A stretch of 20,196 nucleotides of DNA from Coriobacteriia bacterium (GTDB taxonomy: Bacteria; Actinomycetota; Coriobacteriia; Anaerosomatales; PALSA-660): assembly GCA_003133285.1 (NCBI GenBank), contig PKWR01000175.1, positions 1 to 20,196 on the forward strand, written 5' to 3'. Shown in pieces: positions 1 through 6,641 of this stretch. Numbering within the stretch: position 1 is the first letter of the stretch; each line of letters begins with the position of its first letter. Both the position numbers and the translations under genes were made by a program. Under the pieces are notes generated by a model that had not been told where the DNA came from, did not search any database, and worked only from the letters and a program-made list of their open reading frames with translations.

Positions 1-530
1 CGCCGATCGTCTTTGCCGACTACACCGCGCCGCGAGGAGTCGCGCTCACCTACCGGGCGCAGGTCGCCGCGACGGTCTCGGGGCAGCAACTCGCGACCGT
101 GTGGGCGAGTGCCGCCGTCTCCGGGACACTGGCAGGCGCGGGATGGAACCTCAAGGTGCCGGACGTTCCCGCCATGAACATGCTCGGTGCGCTCATCTTG
201 AAGGACCCTGACTCCCAGCAGGTCGAAGACGTGGTCGAGTTCAACGTCCCCGGCCGCACCTACCCGGTCGTCGTGAGCATGGCGCTCAACGGCATCGACG
301 GCGGGTTCGACATGGAGACGCGCAACGGCGCGGAGTGGACGCTTCTGCAGGCGCTCATGGCCTACCGCGGCGCGATGTTCCTCGAGTCCCCGTTCGGGTG
401 GGGCCGATGGATCCGCATCATGGCATCGGGCGGCGGCAGGAGCGCGGCGCGCAAGTGGACCGAGGTCGGGCCCGCGGGAGACGCGCGCCGGCGCGTGCGC
501 CTCGACTACCGCGAAGTCTCGGAGCCGTAG
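1..530 (+). CDS. Minor tail protein, C-terminal part (5'-truncated)
   Basis: The reading frame is open from base 3, the left edge of the window, so the true start lies upstream; the internal GTG at 99 is not a convincing start. The visible 175 residues begin with a beta-rich stretch (FADYTAPRG, then YRAQV) like the end of a fibronectin/Ig-like module, followed by LKDP and RTYPVVVS segments and an FLESPFG segment common in minor tail proteins encoded just before DUF5047-type proteins. It is followed one base later by the DUF5047-like gene, which supports a role in the tail tip or baseplate. The exact part it plays is inferred from position and resemblance. No enzymatic motif is visible. Confidence 0.7.
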   Translation, partial: PIVFADYTAPRGVALTYRAQVAATVSGQQLATVWASAAVSGTLAGAGWNLKVPDVPAMNMLGALILKDPDSQQVEDVVEFNVPGRTYPVVVSMALNGIDGGFDMETRNGAEWTLLQALMAYRGAMFLESPFGWGRWIRIMASGGGRSAARKWTEVGPAGDARRRVRLDYREVSEP

Positions 531-531
531 C

Positions 532-1617
532 ATGTACCCCGTCTCCGAAGCATTCACGGACGCGGTCTCGGCGAGCTGCCAGACAGCCGTCATCCGTGCG
601 TCCGTGCTCCTGGGCGACGACACCCTCGGCGACCTGCGCGTCACCGGCGGATCCGTGACGATGGACGGCACGAGCGACGGCGTGTTGCGATCGCTGTCGC
701 TGACCTGTGCGCCGGATCCGGACGTGTGGGAGTGGATCACCGCCGCCGGTGCCGAGATTCAGGCGTGGCGCGGACTGACGCTGCCGGGCGGAGACGAGCT
801 CGCGTCCCTGGGCGTGTTCGTCATCGACGCCGATCCCGAAGAGGGGATGGACGGCTCGGTCACCATCAGCGCCGCCGACCGGAGCAAGCGCATCACCCGC
901 GCCGGCTGGACCGACCCGTACGCCGTCCCTGCCGGTATCGACGTGGGCGACGCGATCACCGGGATACTGCGGACGTGCTGGCCCGCGTGCCCGATCGGCT
1001 TCGGACAGACGGGGAAGCTGCTCGGCTCCCTCGCGCTGTTCCAGGACGGCGGCGGGGCCGACCCGTGGAAGGACGCGCGCGCGCTGGCGGCCACGGCCGG
1101 TCTCGACCTCTACTTCGACGCCGACGGTGTGGCGAAGCTTCGCCCCGTGCCCGACCCCGCGACGGCCGACCCCTGCATGACGTACCGCGGCGGCGAGGCC
1201 GGCGTCATCGTCAACAGCCATCGCGTGGCGCTGCTCTCGCAGCTCTACAACGGCGTGATCGCGAGAGCAGAGGGCAGCGGCGTCGATACCCCCGTCCGGG
1301 GCGAGTGCTGGGATGAGGACCCGACCTCGCCGACGTACCGCTACGGGCCGCTCGGCCAGATCCCCTACAACTACTCGTCGCCGCTGCTTGTCACGCAAGA
1401 CGAGGTCGACAGCGCGGCCCAGACGACGTACGGGCGCATCAAGGGACGCACCGAGCAGCGGATGTGGGAGATGGTCCCGAACCCGGCGCTGGAGGCGTTC
1501 GACGTGCTGGACTTCGTAGCCGTCGACGGCACGCGCACCCGCTACATGCTCGACCAGCTCACCATCCCGCTCGACAGCGCGAACATGTCCGTGACGGCCA
1601 GGAAGACGGTGGCGTAG
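532..1617 (+). CDS. DUF5047-type minor tail protein (tail hub/baseplate)
   Basis: This 361-residue protein starts MYPVSEAF and has the early GGSVTMDG, CAPDPDVW, WRGLTLPGG and LGVFVIDADPEE segments that I recognise from DUF5047 proteins of actinobacterial siphophages. These sit directly before the fibre gene and are thought to form part of the tail hub. The middle (residues about 100-250) resembles the repeated hub folds of gp27/Tal-like proteins, but that is inference. The ATG lies one base after the previous stop, with a GGAG in the upstream coding end, so translation is probably coupled. The next gene begins immediately after its TAG stop. The length is usual for the family and nothing is broken. 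Confidence 0.8.
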   Translation: MYPVSEAFTDAVSASCQTAVIRASVLLGDDTLGDLRVTGGSVTMDGTSDGVLRSLSLTCAPDPDVWEWITAAGAEIQAWRGLTLPGGDELASLGVFVIDADPEEGMDGSVTISAADRSKRITRAGWTDPYAVPAGIDVGDAITGILRTCWPACPIGFGQTGKLLGSLALFQDGGGADPWKDARALAATAGLDLYFDADGVAKLRPVPDPATADPCMTYRGGEAGVIVNSHRVALLSQLYNGVIARAEGSGVDTPVRGECWDEDPTSPTYRYGPLGQIPYNYSSPLLVTQDEVDSAAQTTYGRIKGRTEQRMWEMVPNPALEAFDVLDFVAVDGTRTRYMLDQLTIPLDSANMSVTARKTVA

Positions 1618-3408
1618 ATGGACCTCGGAAACCTCCCGGCGCGGTTCGCTCCCAAGGACAATCCTCTGCGGTTCCGGCAGGGCTCCATCGTGTCCGTGGA
1701 AGCGGACCAGTGCACGCTGACCGTCACCATCGCGGGTTCGACCGTGCCCGTCTCCGGTGTCCGCTACGCGACCGGCGTCATGCCCGTGCCCGGCCTCGCG
1801 GTGTGGCTCGCCACCGACGGCCGCGACCTGTGGGCGATCGCGACGCTGATGACCACCGACACGACGCCGTGGGGCTACTACGTCGACTACACGTTCGCTC
1901 GTGGCGCGACGCAGCCTGCGGCCCCGACCGGCAACATCCCCGCGTCGCCCCCGTGGTACGGCTCGCCGCCGTCCGGGACCACGCCGCTGTGGATGAGCGA
2001 GGCGACGAAGAATCCGCAAGGTGTCGTCGTCGGCTCGTGGTCGGTTCCGGTGCAGCTCACGGGCGCTCCGGGAGCCGCCGCGCCGCTGCTGCAGGTCCAG
2101 TATTCGCAGGACGGCACGAACTGGTACACGACTCCGACCGGAGCCGACGTCTACATCCGCTCCAGCAACGACGGTGGTGCAACGTGGAGCGCCGCCGTGC
2201 GCATCCTCGGCCCGCAGGGTCCGGGTGGCGCGACTGGTCCGGGTGGCGCTGATGGTCCGCAGGGGCCGCAGGGGCCCGGCGGCTCCACCGGTCCCACCGG
2301 CTACAGTGCGTTCATCCAGTACAGCAGCGACGACGCCTCGTGGCATGACGCCCCATGGAACACCGGCGACAACTTCCAGCGGTCCGGTACCGGCACCAGC
2401 TACGCGGACATCACCGCTCGCAGTGCGTGGGGACCCGGCGTACTGTTCGTCGGCACCAACGGCGCGGACGGCACCAACGGCACGAACGGTTGGGACGGCG
2501 CGGCCGGCACCAACGGCAACTACATCGCGGTCGCTTACAAGGAAGGTGCGCGTACGGGCATCTCCGCGCCGACCGGCAACGGCCCCGTCCCCTCGGGATG
2601 GTCGGGCGTGCCCGTCGCGCTGTCCGACGGCGTGACGAACTGCCTGTGGGTATCGCGCGCCACCTGCACCTACGCGAACGTGCTCATCGGCTCGTGGTCG
2701 ACGCCGAACCAGTTCATCATCACCGCCGACTACCTGAAGGCATACGTCGAGATAGCGAGTCCGATCATCACGGGTGGCAGGTTCCAGACGGCGGCCACGG
2801 GTCCGCGGGTCGTCATGGACGACTCATACGCTGGCAATCGCATCGCGCTGTTCTCCGGTTCGACCCACGAGCTATCGGTGGGCGGCTATGCGGCCATATA
2901 CGCGACGACGGGCGGCCACGGCGAGTCCGGAGTGACGGGGCGGATCATCATCAGCAGCCCGTCATTCGATAACGGCATCGGTGCCGTAGAGCTGTCCGGC
3001 GAGCGCATCAACCTATGGAGCGGCTACACATACGCGAACGGAGACCTGACTGTTCACGGCGCCCTCGTCGCAGGCTCTATCACGCCCCTTGCGAACTGGG
3101 CGGACCTCGCGCTCTACAACTCATGGGTCGACTACACGACGGGAGTGAACCCGGCGTCCATGAAGGACGGCTGCGGCATCGTGCACCTGCGCGGACTCAT
3201 CAAAGACGGCACCGCGGGCACGACCATCTGCATGCTGCCCGAGGGTTCGAGGCCCGCGGTGGCGCTCGTACTCCTGTGTCCGTGCGGCGGCCCGGCCATG
3301 GCGCGCGTGGACATCGCCACGAGCGGCGCGGTGTCCGTCAACGGCTACCACAGCGGCGGCACCAACGCCTACCTGTCGCTCGACACTATCTCGTTCCCGG
3401 CTGCCTAG
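1618..3408 (+). CDS. Tail fibre / receptor-binding protein with collagen-like repeats
   Basis: This 596-residue structural protein starts at an ATG abutting the previous stop. Residues about 15-80 look like a small beta-barrel (OB-like) attachment domain. Residues 86-146 and 301-365 are two copies of one module (shared PTGN, LW.S.AT and GSWS.P pattern). Gly-X-Y collagen-like runs occupy residues 198-228 and 279-300 and imply a trimeric stalk. The ITGGRFQTAATGPR segment and the C-terminal tip (DGCGIVHLRGLI, LPEGSRP, LSLDTISFPAA) match endings common in phage fibres, which often trimerise and bind the host surface. It lies between the tail-hub gene and the lysis genes. The receptor cannot be read from sequence. 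Confidence 0.8.
   Translation: MDLGNLPARFAPKDNPLRFRQGSIVSVEADQCTLTVTIAGSTVPVSGVRYATGVMPVPGLAVWLATDGRDLWAIATLMTTDTTPWGYYVDYTFARGATQPAAPTGNIPASPPWYGSPPSGTTPLWMSEATKNPQGVVVGSWSVPVQLTGAPGAAAPLLQVQYSQDGTNWYTTPTGADVYIRSSNDGGATWSAAVRILGPQGPGGATGPGGADGPQGPQGPGGSTGPTGYSAFIQYSSDDASWHDAPWNTGDNFQRSGTGTSYADITARSAWGPGVLFVGTNGADGTNGTNGWDGAAGTNGNYIAVAYKEGARTGISAPTGNGPVPSGWSGVPVALSDGVTNCLWVSRATCTYANVLIGSWSTPNQFIITADYLKAYVEIASPIITGGRFQTAATGPRVVMDDSYAGNRIALFSGSTHELSVGGYAAIYATTGGHGESGVTGRIIISSPSFDNGIGAVELSGERINLWSGYTYANGDLTVHGALVAGSITPLANWADLALYNSWVDYTTGVNPASMKDGCGIVHLRGLIKDGTAGTTICMLPEGSRPAVALVLLCPCGGPAMARVDIATSGAVSVNGYHSGGTNAYLSLDTISFPAA
2209..2301 (+). repeat. Collagen-like Gly-X-Y repeat, first block
   Basis: About ten Gly-X-Y triplets (such as GPQ, GPG, GAT, GAD, GST) encode residues 198-228 of the fibre protein. 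The GGTCCG and GGGCCG units make the DNA internally repetitive, so it could expand or contract by slippage and change stalk length in triplet steps. Confidence 0.85.
2452..2517 (+). repeat. Collagen-like Gly-X-Y repeat, second block
   Basis: Seven or so Gly-X-Y triplets rich in Thr-Asn (GTN, GAD, GTN, GTN, GWD, GAA, GTN) encode residues 279-300 of the fibre protein. The block differs in composition from the first, which is Pro-rich, and sits just before the second copy of the duplicated module. Confidence 0.75.
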
Positions 3409-3471
3409 GCGCGCTGACAGCGGCCCGACCATGGGCACGAGGGCAAGCTCACCCGAGACGGAGGCACCGCC

Positions 3472-4221
3472 ATGACGACACTGAAACTGTGGAAGCAGCC
3501 ACTTGAGTTCGACATCGGGCACGGGCTGGGCAACACCGGCGCGGGCGTCTACGACCCCGGAGCGACGAGTGGCGGGGAGCAGGAACACAAGGAGGTGGAA
3601 TCCTTCGTAGCGACTCTCGCGGCCAAGGCGAAGGCGCTGGGCGCCATCGTCACGATCAGTCACGACAAGCCGCTCGCGTCGCGCACAGCCGTCGCCTCCG
3701 CCGACGCGACGAGCTGGCATATGAACGCAGGCGGCGGGACCGGCGTCGAGGTGTGGACCCCGCTGCTGGCGGGGCCGAAGTCGTACGCGCGCTCGGACAA
3801 GATGGGGCGCGCCATCGCGGCCGCGCTCGTGCTCCCGTACCGCGGCACGAAGCGGACCGCGCACCTGTCCGTGCTCAACCACGGCTTCGACCGCCTCGTG
3901 GAGCTGGACTTCATCGACAGCGCCAAGGACCGCGCCGCGTTCACCAACCGGCACGACGCCGCGATCACCGCGTTCCTCGGCTGCTTCCCCGACACGTCGC
4001 CGCCGCCGATCGTGGTGAAGGTCATCACGCCTACGCCCAACCGCGTCGTGACGTACCCCGAGGCGTTCATCCGGCTCAATGCGAACACCAAGTCGAAGGT
4101 GCTCGCGACCGTCCACAAGGATGACAAGCTCATCGCGATCCCCGGCGGCACGGTGCTGTGGGCACTCACGACGCGCGGCTTCATCCTGCGCACGCGGGTC
4201 CGGAAGGTAGGTGCGAAGTGA
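3472..4221 (+). CDS. N-acetylmuramoyl-L-alanine amidase endolysin (Amidase_3 type)
   Basis: This 249-residue lysis enzyme should cleave the bond between muramic acid and the stem peptide of peptidoglycan. The Amidase_3 pattern is visible: the DIGHG motif with zinc ligand His17, a probable zinc Glu at 38, His83 in the SWHMNAG segment, GVEVW at 91-95, and the catalytic Glu144 in LVELDF. Residues about 185-249 form a separate short domain (NRVVTYPEAFIRLNANTKS, then GTVLWALT) like an SH3-type wall-binding domain. There is no signal peptide, so release should depend on a holin. The ATG has a GGAG at 3460-3463. It follows the tail genes and overlaps the membrane-protein gene by 4 bases. Confidence 0.85.
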   Translation: MTTLKLWKQPLEFDIGHGLGNTGAGVYDPGATSGGEQEHKEVESFVATLAAKAKALGAIVTISHDKPLASRTAVASADATSWHMNAGGGTGVEVWTPLLAGPKSYARSDKMGRAIAAALVLPYRGTKRTAHLSVLNHGFDRLVELDFIDSAKDRAAFTNRHDAAITAFLGCFPDTSPPPIVVKVITPTPNRVVTYPEAFIRLNANTKSKVLATVHKDDKLIAIPGGTVLWALTTRGFILRTRVRKVGAK

Positions 4222-4619
4222 GCATCGACTGGATGATGATCCGGGACGTCGCCGCCGTTGTCGCGGGTATCGTCGCCATCATCGGCATCATCTACATCGC
4301 GCTCAACAAGGCGGCGATGGACAACTACCGCGTCACGATCGACTCGCAGAACGGGCGAATCGCCGCGCAGGAGGGCGAGATCACCGAACTCAAAGTGGCT
4401 CACGTGGATTCAGGCCGACGCCTCGATGACCTGGAGGCTGCGCTCGAGGGCCAGAAGCAGGGCTACGAGTTCGCCATGACCGTGTTCGCCACCGCCGTCG
4501 CCAATGCGGGCATCTGCGCGGTCGCGTGGGACTGCAGCAACCGTGTGCTGCCGGAGACGGTGGAGAGCAAGCCGCGCACGCACAAGGCAGCGCGCGTGAA
4601 GGTCGGCGGCACGGACTGA
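4218..4619 (+). CDS. Membrane-anchored coiled-coil protein next to endolysin (holin- or spanin-like)
   Basis: This 133-residue protein starts at the GTG inside a GTGA overlap with the endolysin stop; a longer in-frame GTG at 4158 would lie within the endolysin gene and is rejected. Residues about 9-28 are one clear membrane helix (VVAGIVAIIGIIYIAL). They are followed by a heptad-like charged stretch (about 32-75), a second weakly hydrophobic segment near 80-95, two cysteines and a basic tail. One helix plus a coiled coil beside the endolysin fits a lysis partner, but this is inferred from position; it could also be a tail-associated or anti-holin protein. It is the last rightward gene before the terminator-like hairpin. 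Confidence 0.65.
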   Translation: MSIDWMMIRDVAAVVAGIVAIIGIIYIALNKAAMDNYRVTIDSQNGRIAAQEGEITELKVAHVDSGRRLDDLEAALEGQKQGYEFAMTVFATAVANAGICAVAWDCSNRVLPETVESKPRTHKAARVKVGGTD

Positions 4620-4650
4620 GACGGCCCCCTGGGCGGACGCGTCCGGTGAA

Positions 4651-4705
4651 AGCCTAGAACGGCCCGGCACGCGACGCCCCCGCGCACCGGGCCGTTCGCT
4701 AGGCT
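4651..4705. terminator. Bidirectional terminator-like hairpin
   Basis: The left arm AGCCTAG-AACGGCCCGG (4651-4667) pairs with CCGGGCCGTT-CG-CTAGGCT (4687-4705): 17 base pairs broken only by a 2-base bulge, with a 19-base loop. It sits between two convergent units, the lysis genes ending at 4619 and the minus-strand gene ending at 4710. There is no U-tract on either side, as is common for terminators in high-GC bacteria. An attachment-site role is the alternative. Confidence 0.7.
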
Positions 4706-4709
4706 GCGG

Positions 4710-5219
4710 CTACTTTGCGAGATCCGTCTTGTTGAAACCGCCGAGGACTGTGTTGTCCGCGTCAAACACGGTCACTCTGGTGGCCGCGGGAGCACTCTTG
4801 AAGACGGCGCTCGCGATACCCGCAGCGAGATCCGACGCGCCTTGCTGCCCAGTCCCGGAATCACCGACGTAGAACGCCTTCGTGAAGCTCAGAGTGATCA
4901 TGACCAGCCCGTCGGGGTCGGCAGTCACAGACCGGATCGGCTCGCGTCCCAGCAGCTCCTTCAACGGCATGAGCACGGACCCTGCTGCGGCCTGAGCAGA
5001 CGCCGCGAGCGCGGGACCATCTACAGCAGCGGACGCGGGCGGCGCCGCCGGAGCCTGAGCAGCCGGCGCGCTCTGAGCTACAGGGGCAGTATCCGGCGGC
5101 GTGCCCTGCATGGCGCCGATAATGCCCAGCAACACGATCACCCCGACTACCCACACCCACACGCGCTTGTGCAGCGGCTTCTTAGCCTTCGGTGCCGGTG
5201 CCGACTTGCTCTCTTCCAT
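4710..5219 (-). CDS. Membrane-anchored protein of unknown function, likely expressed from the prophage
   Basis: This 169-residue protein has a Lys-rich cytoplasmic start (KKPLHKR), one membrane helix at about residues 20-38, an Ala/Pro/Gln-rich linker (about 42-70) and a predicted extracytoplasmic domain (about 70-169) ending FNKTDLAK. No cysteine lipobox or catalytic motif is visible. A GGGGGAG ribosome site lies 3 bases before the ATG, almost the same as the site before the integrase. It is transcribed with the integrase and against the lytic genes. Membrane-anchored genes in this position are often expressed in lysogens and can alter phage adsorption or DNA entry. That role is inference and I do not recognise the family. 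Confidence 0.7.
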   Translation of the reverse strand: MEESKSAPAPKAKKPLHKRVWVWVVGVIVLLGIIGAMQGTPPDTAPVAQSAPAAQAPAAPPASAAVDGPALAASAQAAAGSVLMPLKELLGREPIRSVTADPDGLVMITLSFTKAFYVGDSGTGQQGASDLAAGIASAVFKSAPAATRVTVFDADNTVLGGFNKTDLAK

Positions 5220-5234
5220 GACTCCCCCTTCTTC

Positions 5235-5270
5235 GCTCCCCGTCGCCGCAATCTGCGGGATGCGGGGAGT
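5235..5270 (-). terminator. Hairpin downstream of integrase (terminator, attenuator or att element)
   Basis: CTCCCCG (5236-5242) pairs with CGGGGAG (5263-5269), and inside it CCGCA (5246-5250) pairs with TGCGG (5254-5258) around an ATC loop. It begins 7 bases past the integrase stop on the minus strand and ends just before the ribosome site of the next minus-strand gene. It may end or attenuate integrase transcription. No U-tract follows. Confidence 0.45.
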
Positions 5271-5276
5271 CCGTGC

Positions 5277-5909
5277 CTATCGTCCTGCGTTCATGCGCCT
5301 CATAGTCTCGGGGTTACTGTGTAAATAATACTGAGCCGTAGTAAGCACGTTCCTGTGCCCGAGCGCGGCGGCGATGTCCGCGATGGCCTCGCGCTGGTGC
5401 ATGAGGTCGGTCGCGTAGGTATGTCGCAGCGCGTATGGCTTGATCCGCGGGATGCCGAGCTTGTCGCAGGTGCGCAGGACCGACATGTAGTACGTGTTGC
5501 GCCTGATCGCCTTCGTGCCCCCGAACAGGTACGCACCCGCTGGACGCTTCGCTATCCACGTCCGTAACGCCTCCGCGCACAGTCCCTCCGTGTCGAAGGC
5601 CAGCTTCCGCTCCCCCGTCTTGCCGTCACGCGGGGTCGTAAGGTCGCCGGTCTCCACGTCGATGTCCCGCAGTCGCATCCGGCACGCTTCCCCTGGTCGC
5701 AACCCGACCGCCCACTGGAGCAGCATCATCGTGCGGTACGGCTCCCGGATCGCGGCCACGACGGCATCGAAGTGGTCACGCCGAACCGTCTGCGGGACCG
5801 CCGTCCGCTGCTTCTTGCGTCCGTTCTCCGCCACTGGTGTCACCTTCCGTCGTTGCGAACGTGACAGCATCATAACACGCCGCAACTTCTTTGCGATTGC
5901 CCCTTGCAT
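5277..5909 (-). CDS. int: Short tyrosine recombinase (phage integrase)
   Basis: This 210-residue site-specific recombinase consists almost only of the catalytic domain. The catalytic set is visible: Arg71 (GLRPGEA), Lys97 (DGKTGE), Arg162 in YALRHTYAT (the usual first His of HxxR is Tyr159), His185 (LGHRN) and the nucleophile Tyr194, nine residues after His185 as is normal. The core-binding SAM-like and arm-binding domains usual in 300-400 residue phage integrases are missing; only about 40 basic residues precede the catalytic part. A GGGGGGAG ribosome site supports the ATG at 5909. The frame stays open for about 41 codons upstream to a stop at 6036-6038 but contains no start codon. It faces away from the excisionase-like gene. 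Confidence 0.9.
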   Translation of the reverse strand: MQGAIAKKLRRVMMLSRSQRRKVTPVAENGRKKQRTAVPQTVRRDHFDAVVAAIREPYRTMMLLQWAVGLRPGEACRMRLRDIDVETGDLTTPRDGKTGERKLAFDTEGLCAEALRTWIAKRPAGAYLFGGTKAIRRNTYYMSVLRTCDKLGIPRIKPYALRHTYATDLMHQREAIADIAAALGHRNVLTTAQYYLHSNPETMRRMNAGR

Positions 5910-5936
5910 GGACTCCCCCCTTCGTTGTACGGTGTC

Positions 5937-5964
5937 ACTATCCCCGTACGTGACGGGGACTAAA
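5937..5964 (-). promoter_or_regulatory. Candidate integrase promoter with overlapping operator-like inverted repeat
   Basis: The inverted repeat TCCCCGT (5941-5947) / ACGGGGA (5953-5959) lies in the 83-base gap between the divergent integrase and excisionase genes. On the minus strand a -10-like GATAGT (5937-5942) and a weak -35-like TTTAGT (5959-5964) stand 16 bases apart, placing the repeat in the spacer, where a bound protein could block transcription. On the plus strand TTGCAT (5904-5909) and TACGGT (5928-5933), 18 bases apart, could serve the early operon. The boxes are weak matches; the repeat itself is clear. Confidence 0.35.
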
Positions 5965-5992
5965 CCACCGTCGACCGGAAGGCGACCATCCC

Positions 5993-6196
5993 ATGCTTGA
6001 GTCCCTGATTCCGCAGCGAGAGGCCGTTTCCATGCTCATGGAATGCGGCCTCTTGCGTACCTCGGCCTACAACTACCTCAAGCGGCACAGCCTTGGGCGT
6101 GAGTTCATCGGCCACACCGTGTACTCCCGCGTCGATGTCGAGGTTCTGTGCGCGAAGGTGACAGAGAATCGGCGCGAGTCCGGCGACGCCTCATGA
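5993..6196 (+). CDS. Excisionase-like helix-turn-helix protein
   Basis: This 67-residue protein has the form of a small MerR-type (HTH_17) DNA-binding protein: SLIPQREAVSML, then TSAYNYLKRHSLG as the recognition region, then a short beta-wing and YSRVDVEVL. Such proteins act as recombination directionality factors, bending DNA at the attachment site and favouring excision by the integrase, and some also repress. It is the first gene of the rightward early operon and is divergent from the integrase, the usual Xis position. A GGAAGG stands 10 bases before the ATG. It could instead be a Cro-like regulator; sequence alone does not decide. Confidence 0.65.
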   Translation: MLESLIPQREAVSMLMECGLLRTSAYNYLKRHSLGREFIGHTVYSRVDVEVLCAKVTENRRESGDAS

Positions 6197-6375
6197 GCAT
6201 CCACGACCACGAGCTGCCGGCCCTCGCCGCGTTCGTCGCTCCGGAGCCGTTCGACACCGACTGCGGCGAGGCGTGGTGCTCACTCATCGACCCGGACATC
6301 GACAACGTCGTGTTCGAGTGCCCGCACGAGGCCGAGTGCAAGGCCGCGTTCGCATCCGGGCAGGTGGCGCTGTGA
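6193..6375 (+). CDS. Small four-cysteine phage protein, unknown function
   Basis: This 60-residue protein starts at the ATG overlapping the excisionase stop (ATGA); the in-frame ATG at 6148 lies inside the previous gene and is not preferred. Cysteines fall at residues 24, 29, 43 and 49, with the final pair in ECPHEAECKAAF. That piece recalls the second half of the WhiB iron-sulfur pattern, but the CxxC expected there is absent, so I do not call it WhiB. Four cysteines in 26 residues suggest metal binding. Translation is probably coupled to its neighbours at both ends. Confidence 0.6.
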   Translation: MSIHDHELPALAAFVAPEPFDTDCGEAWCSLIDPDIDNVVFECPHEAECKAAFASGQVAL

Positions 6376-6641
6376 GCATCAGCGACTACGACCGGCGCCA
6401 CGTCGGCGAGATCGTCCACGGTTACGGCACCTGGTTCACCGCGGACCTGCTGCGCGCACTCGACACGCTCCTGCCGCATGCCGACGAAACGAACCGCGCG
6501 CGCCTCATCGCGGCGTTCCCGGAAGAGGTCGCGGCGTACGAGGCGTGGGCGCGCGGGGACGGCGACGCGTCACGGCCGGAGCCGGGTGAAGGGCCGTGGA
6601 TGGAGCGCGATGGCGTGCTGGTCCAGGAGGAAACGTCGTGA
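6372..6641 (+). CDS. Conserved small phage protein, unknown function
   Basis: This 89-residue protein starts at the GTG of a GTGA overlap. The start ISDYDRRHVGEIVHGYGTWF and the following helical stretch (LLRALDTLL, ARLIAAFPEEVAAYEAW) are of a kind I recognise as common in early regions of actinobacterial phages, but no function is known to me. The protein is acidic, with no cysteines, no membrane segment and no obvious DNA-binding motif. Its end carries the strong AGGAGG ribosome site of the ERF gene, which overlaps it by 4 bases. Confidence 0.65.
   Translation: MSISDYDRRHVGEIVHGYGTWFTADLLRALDTLLPHADETNRARLIAAFPEEVAAYEAWARGDGDASRPEPGEGPWMERDGVLVQEETS
6625..6630 (+). promoter_or_regulatory. 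Strong ribosome binding site deciding the ERF start
   Basis: A perfect AGGAGG lies 7 bases before the GTG at 6638. It fixes the start of the ERF gene there and not at the upstream in-frame ATG at 6596, and suggests that ERF is translated more strongly than its GTGA-coupled neighbours. Confidence 0.75.

Noticed and set aside
418..2346. Long minus-strand open frame of 642 codons opposite the tail genes
   Set aside because: It is Arg/Ala/Gly-rich with no recognisable domain and lies antisense to three well-supported tail genes; such frames arise easily in high-GC DNA.
3121..4116. Minus-strand open frame of 331 codons
   Set aside because: It opposes the endolysin and the end of the fibre gene, both clear by motif, and has no domain of its own.
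5933..5954. TGTCAC / GTGAC in the integrase-excisionase gap, similar to the origin iteron core
   Set aside because: The shared core is only five or six bases and GTCAC is frequent in this sequence, so a common binding protein is not supported.
4620..5992. tRNA gene fragment serving as attachment site
   Set aside because: No T-loop-like or 3' tRNA sequence was seen in the non-coding gaps around the integrase.
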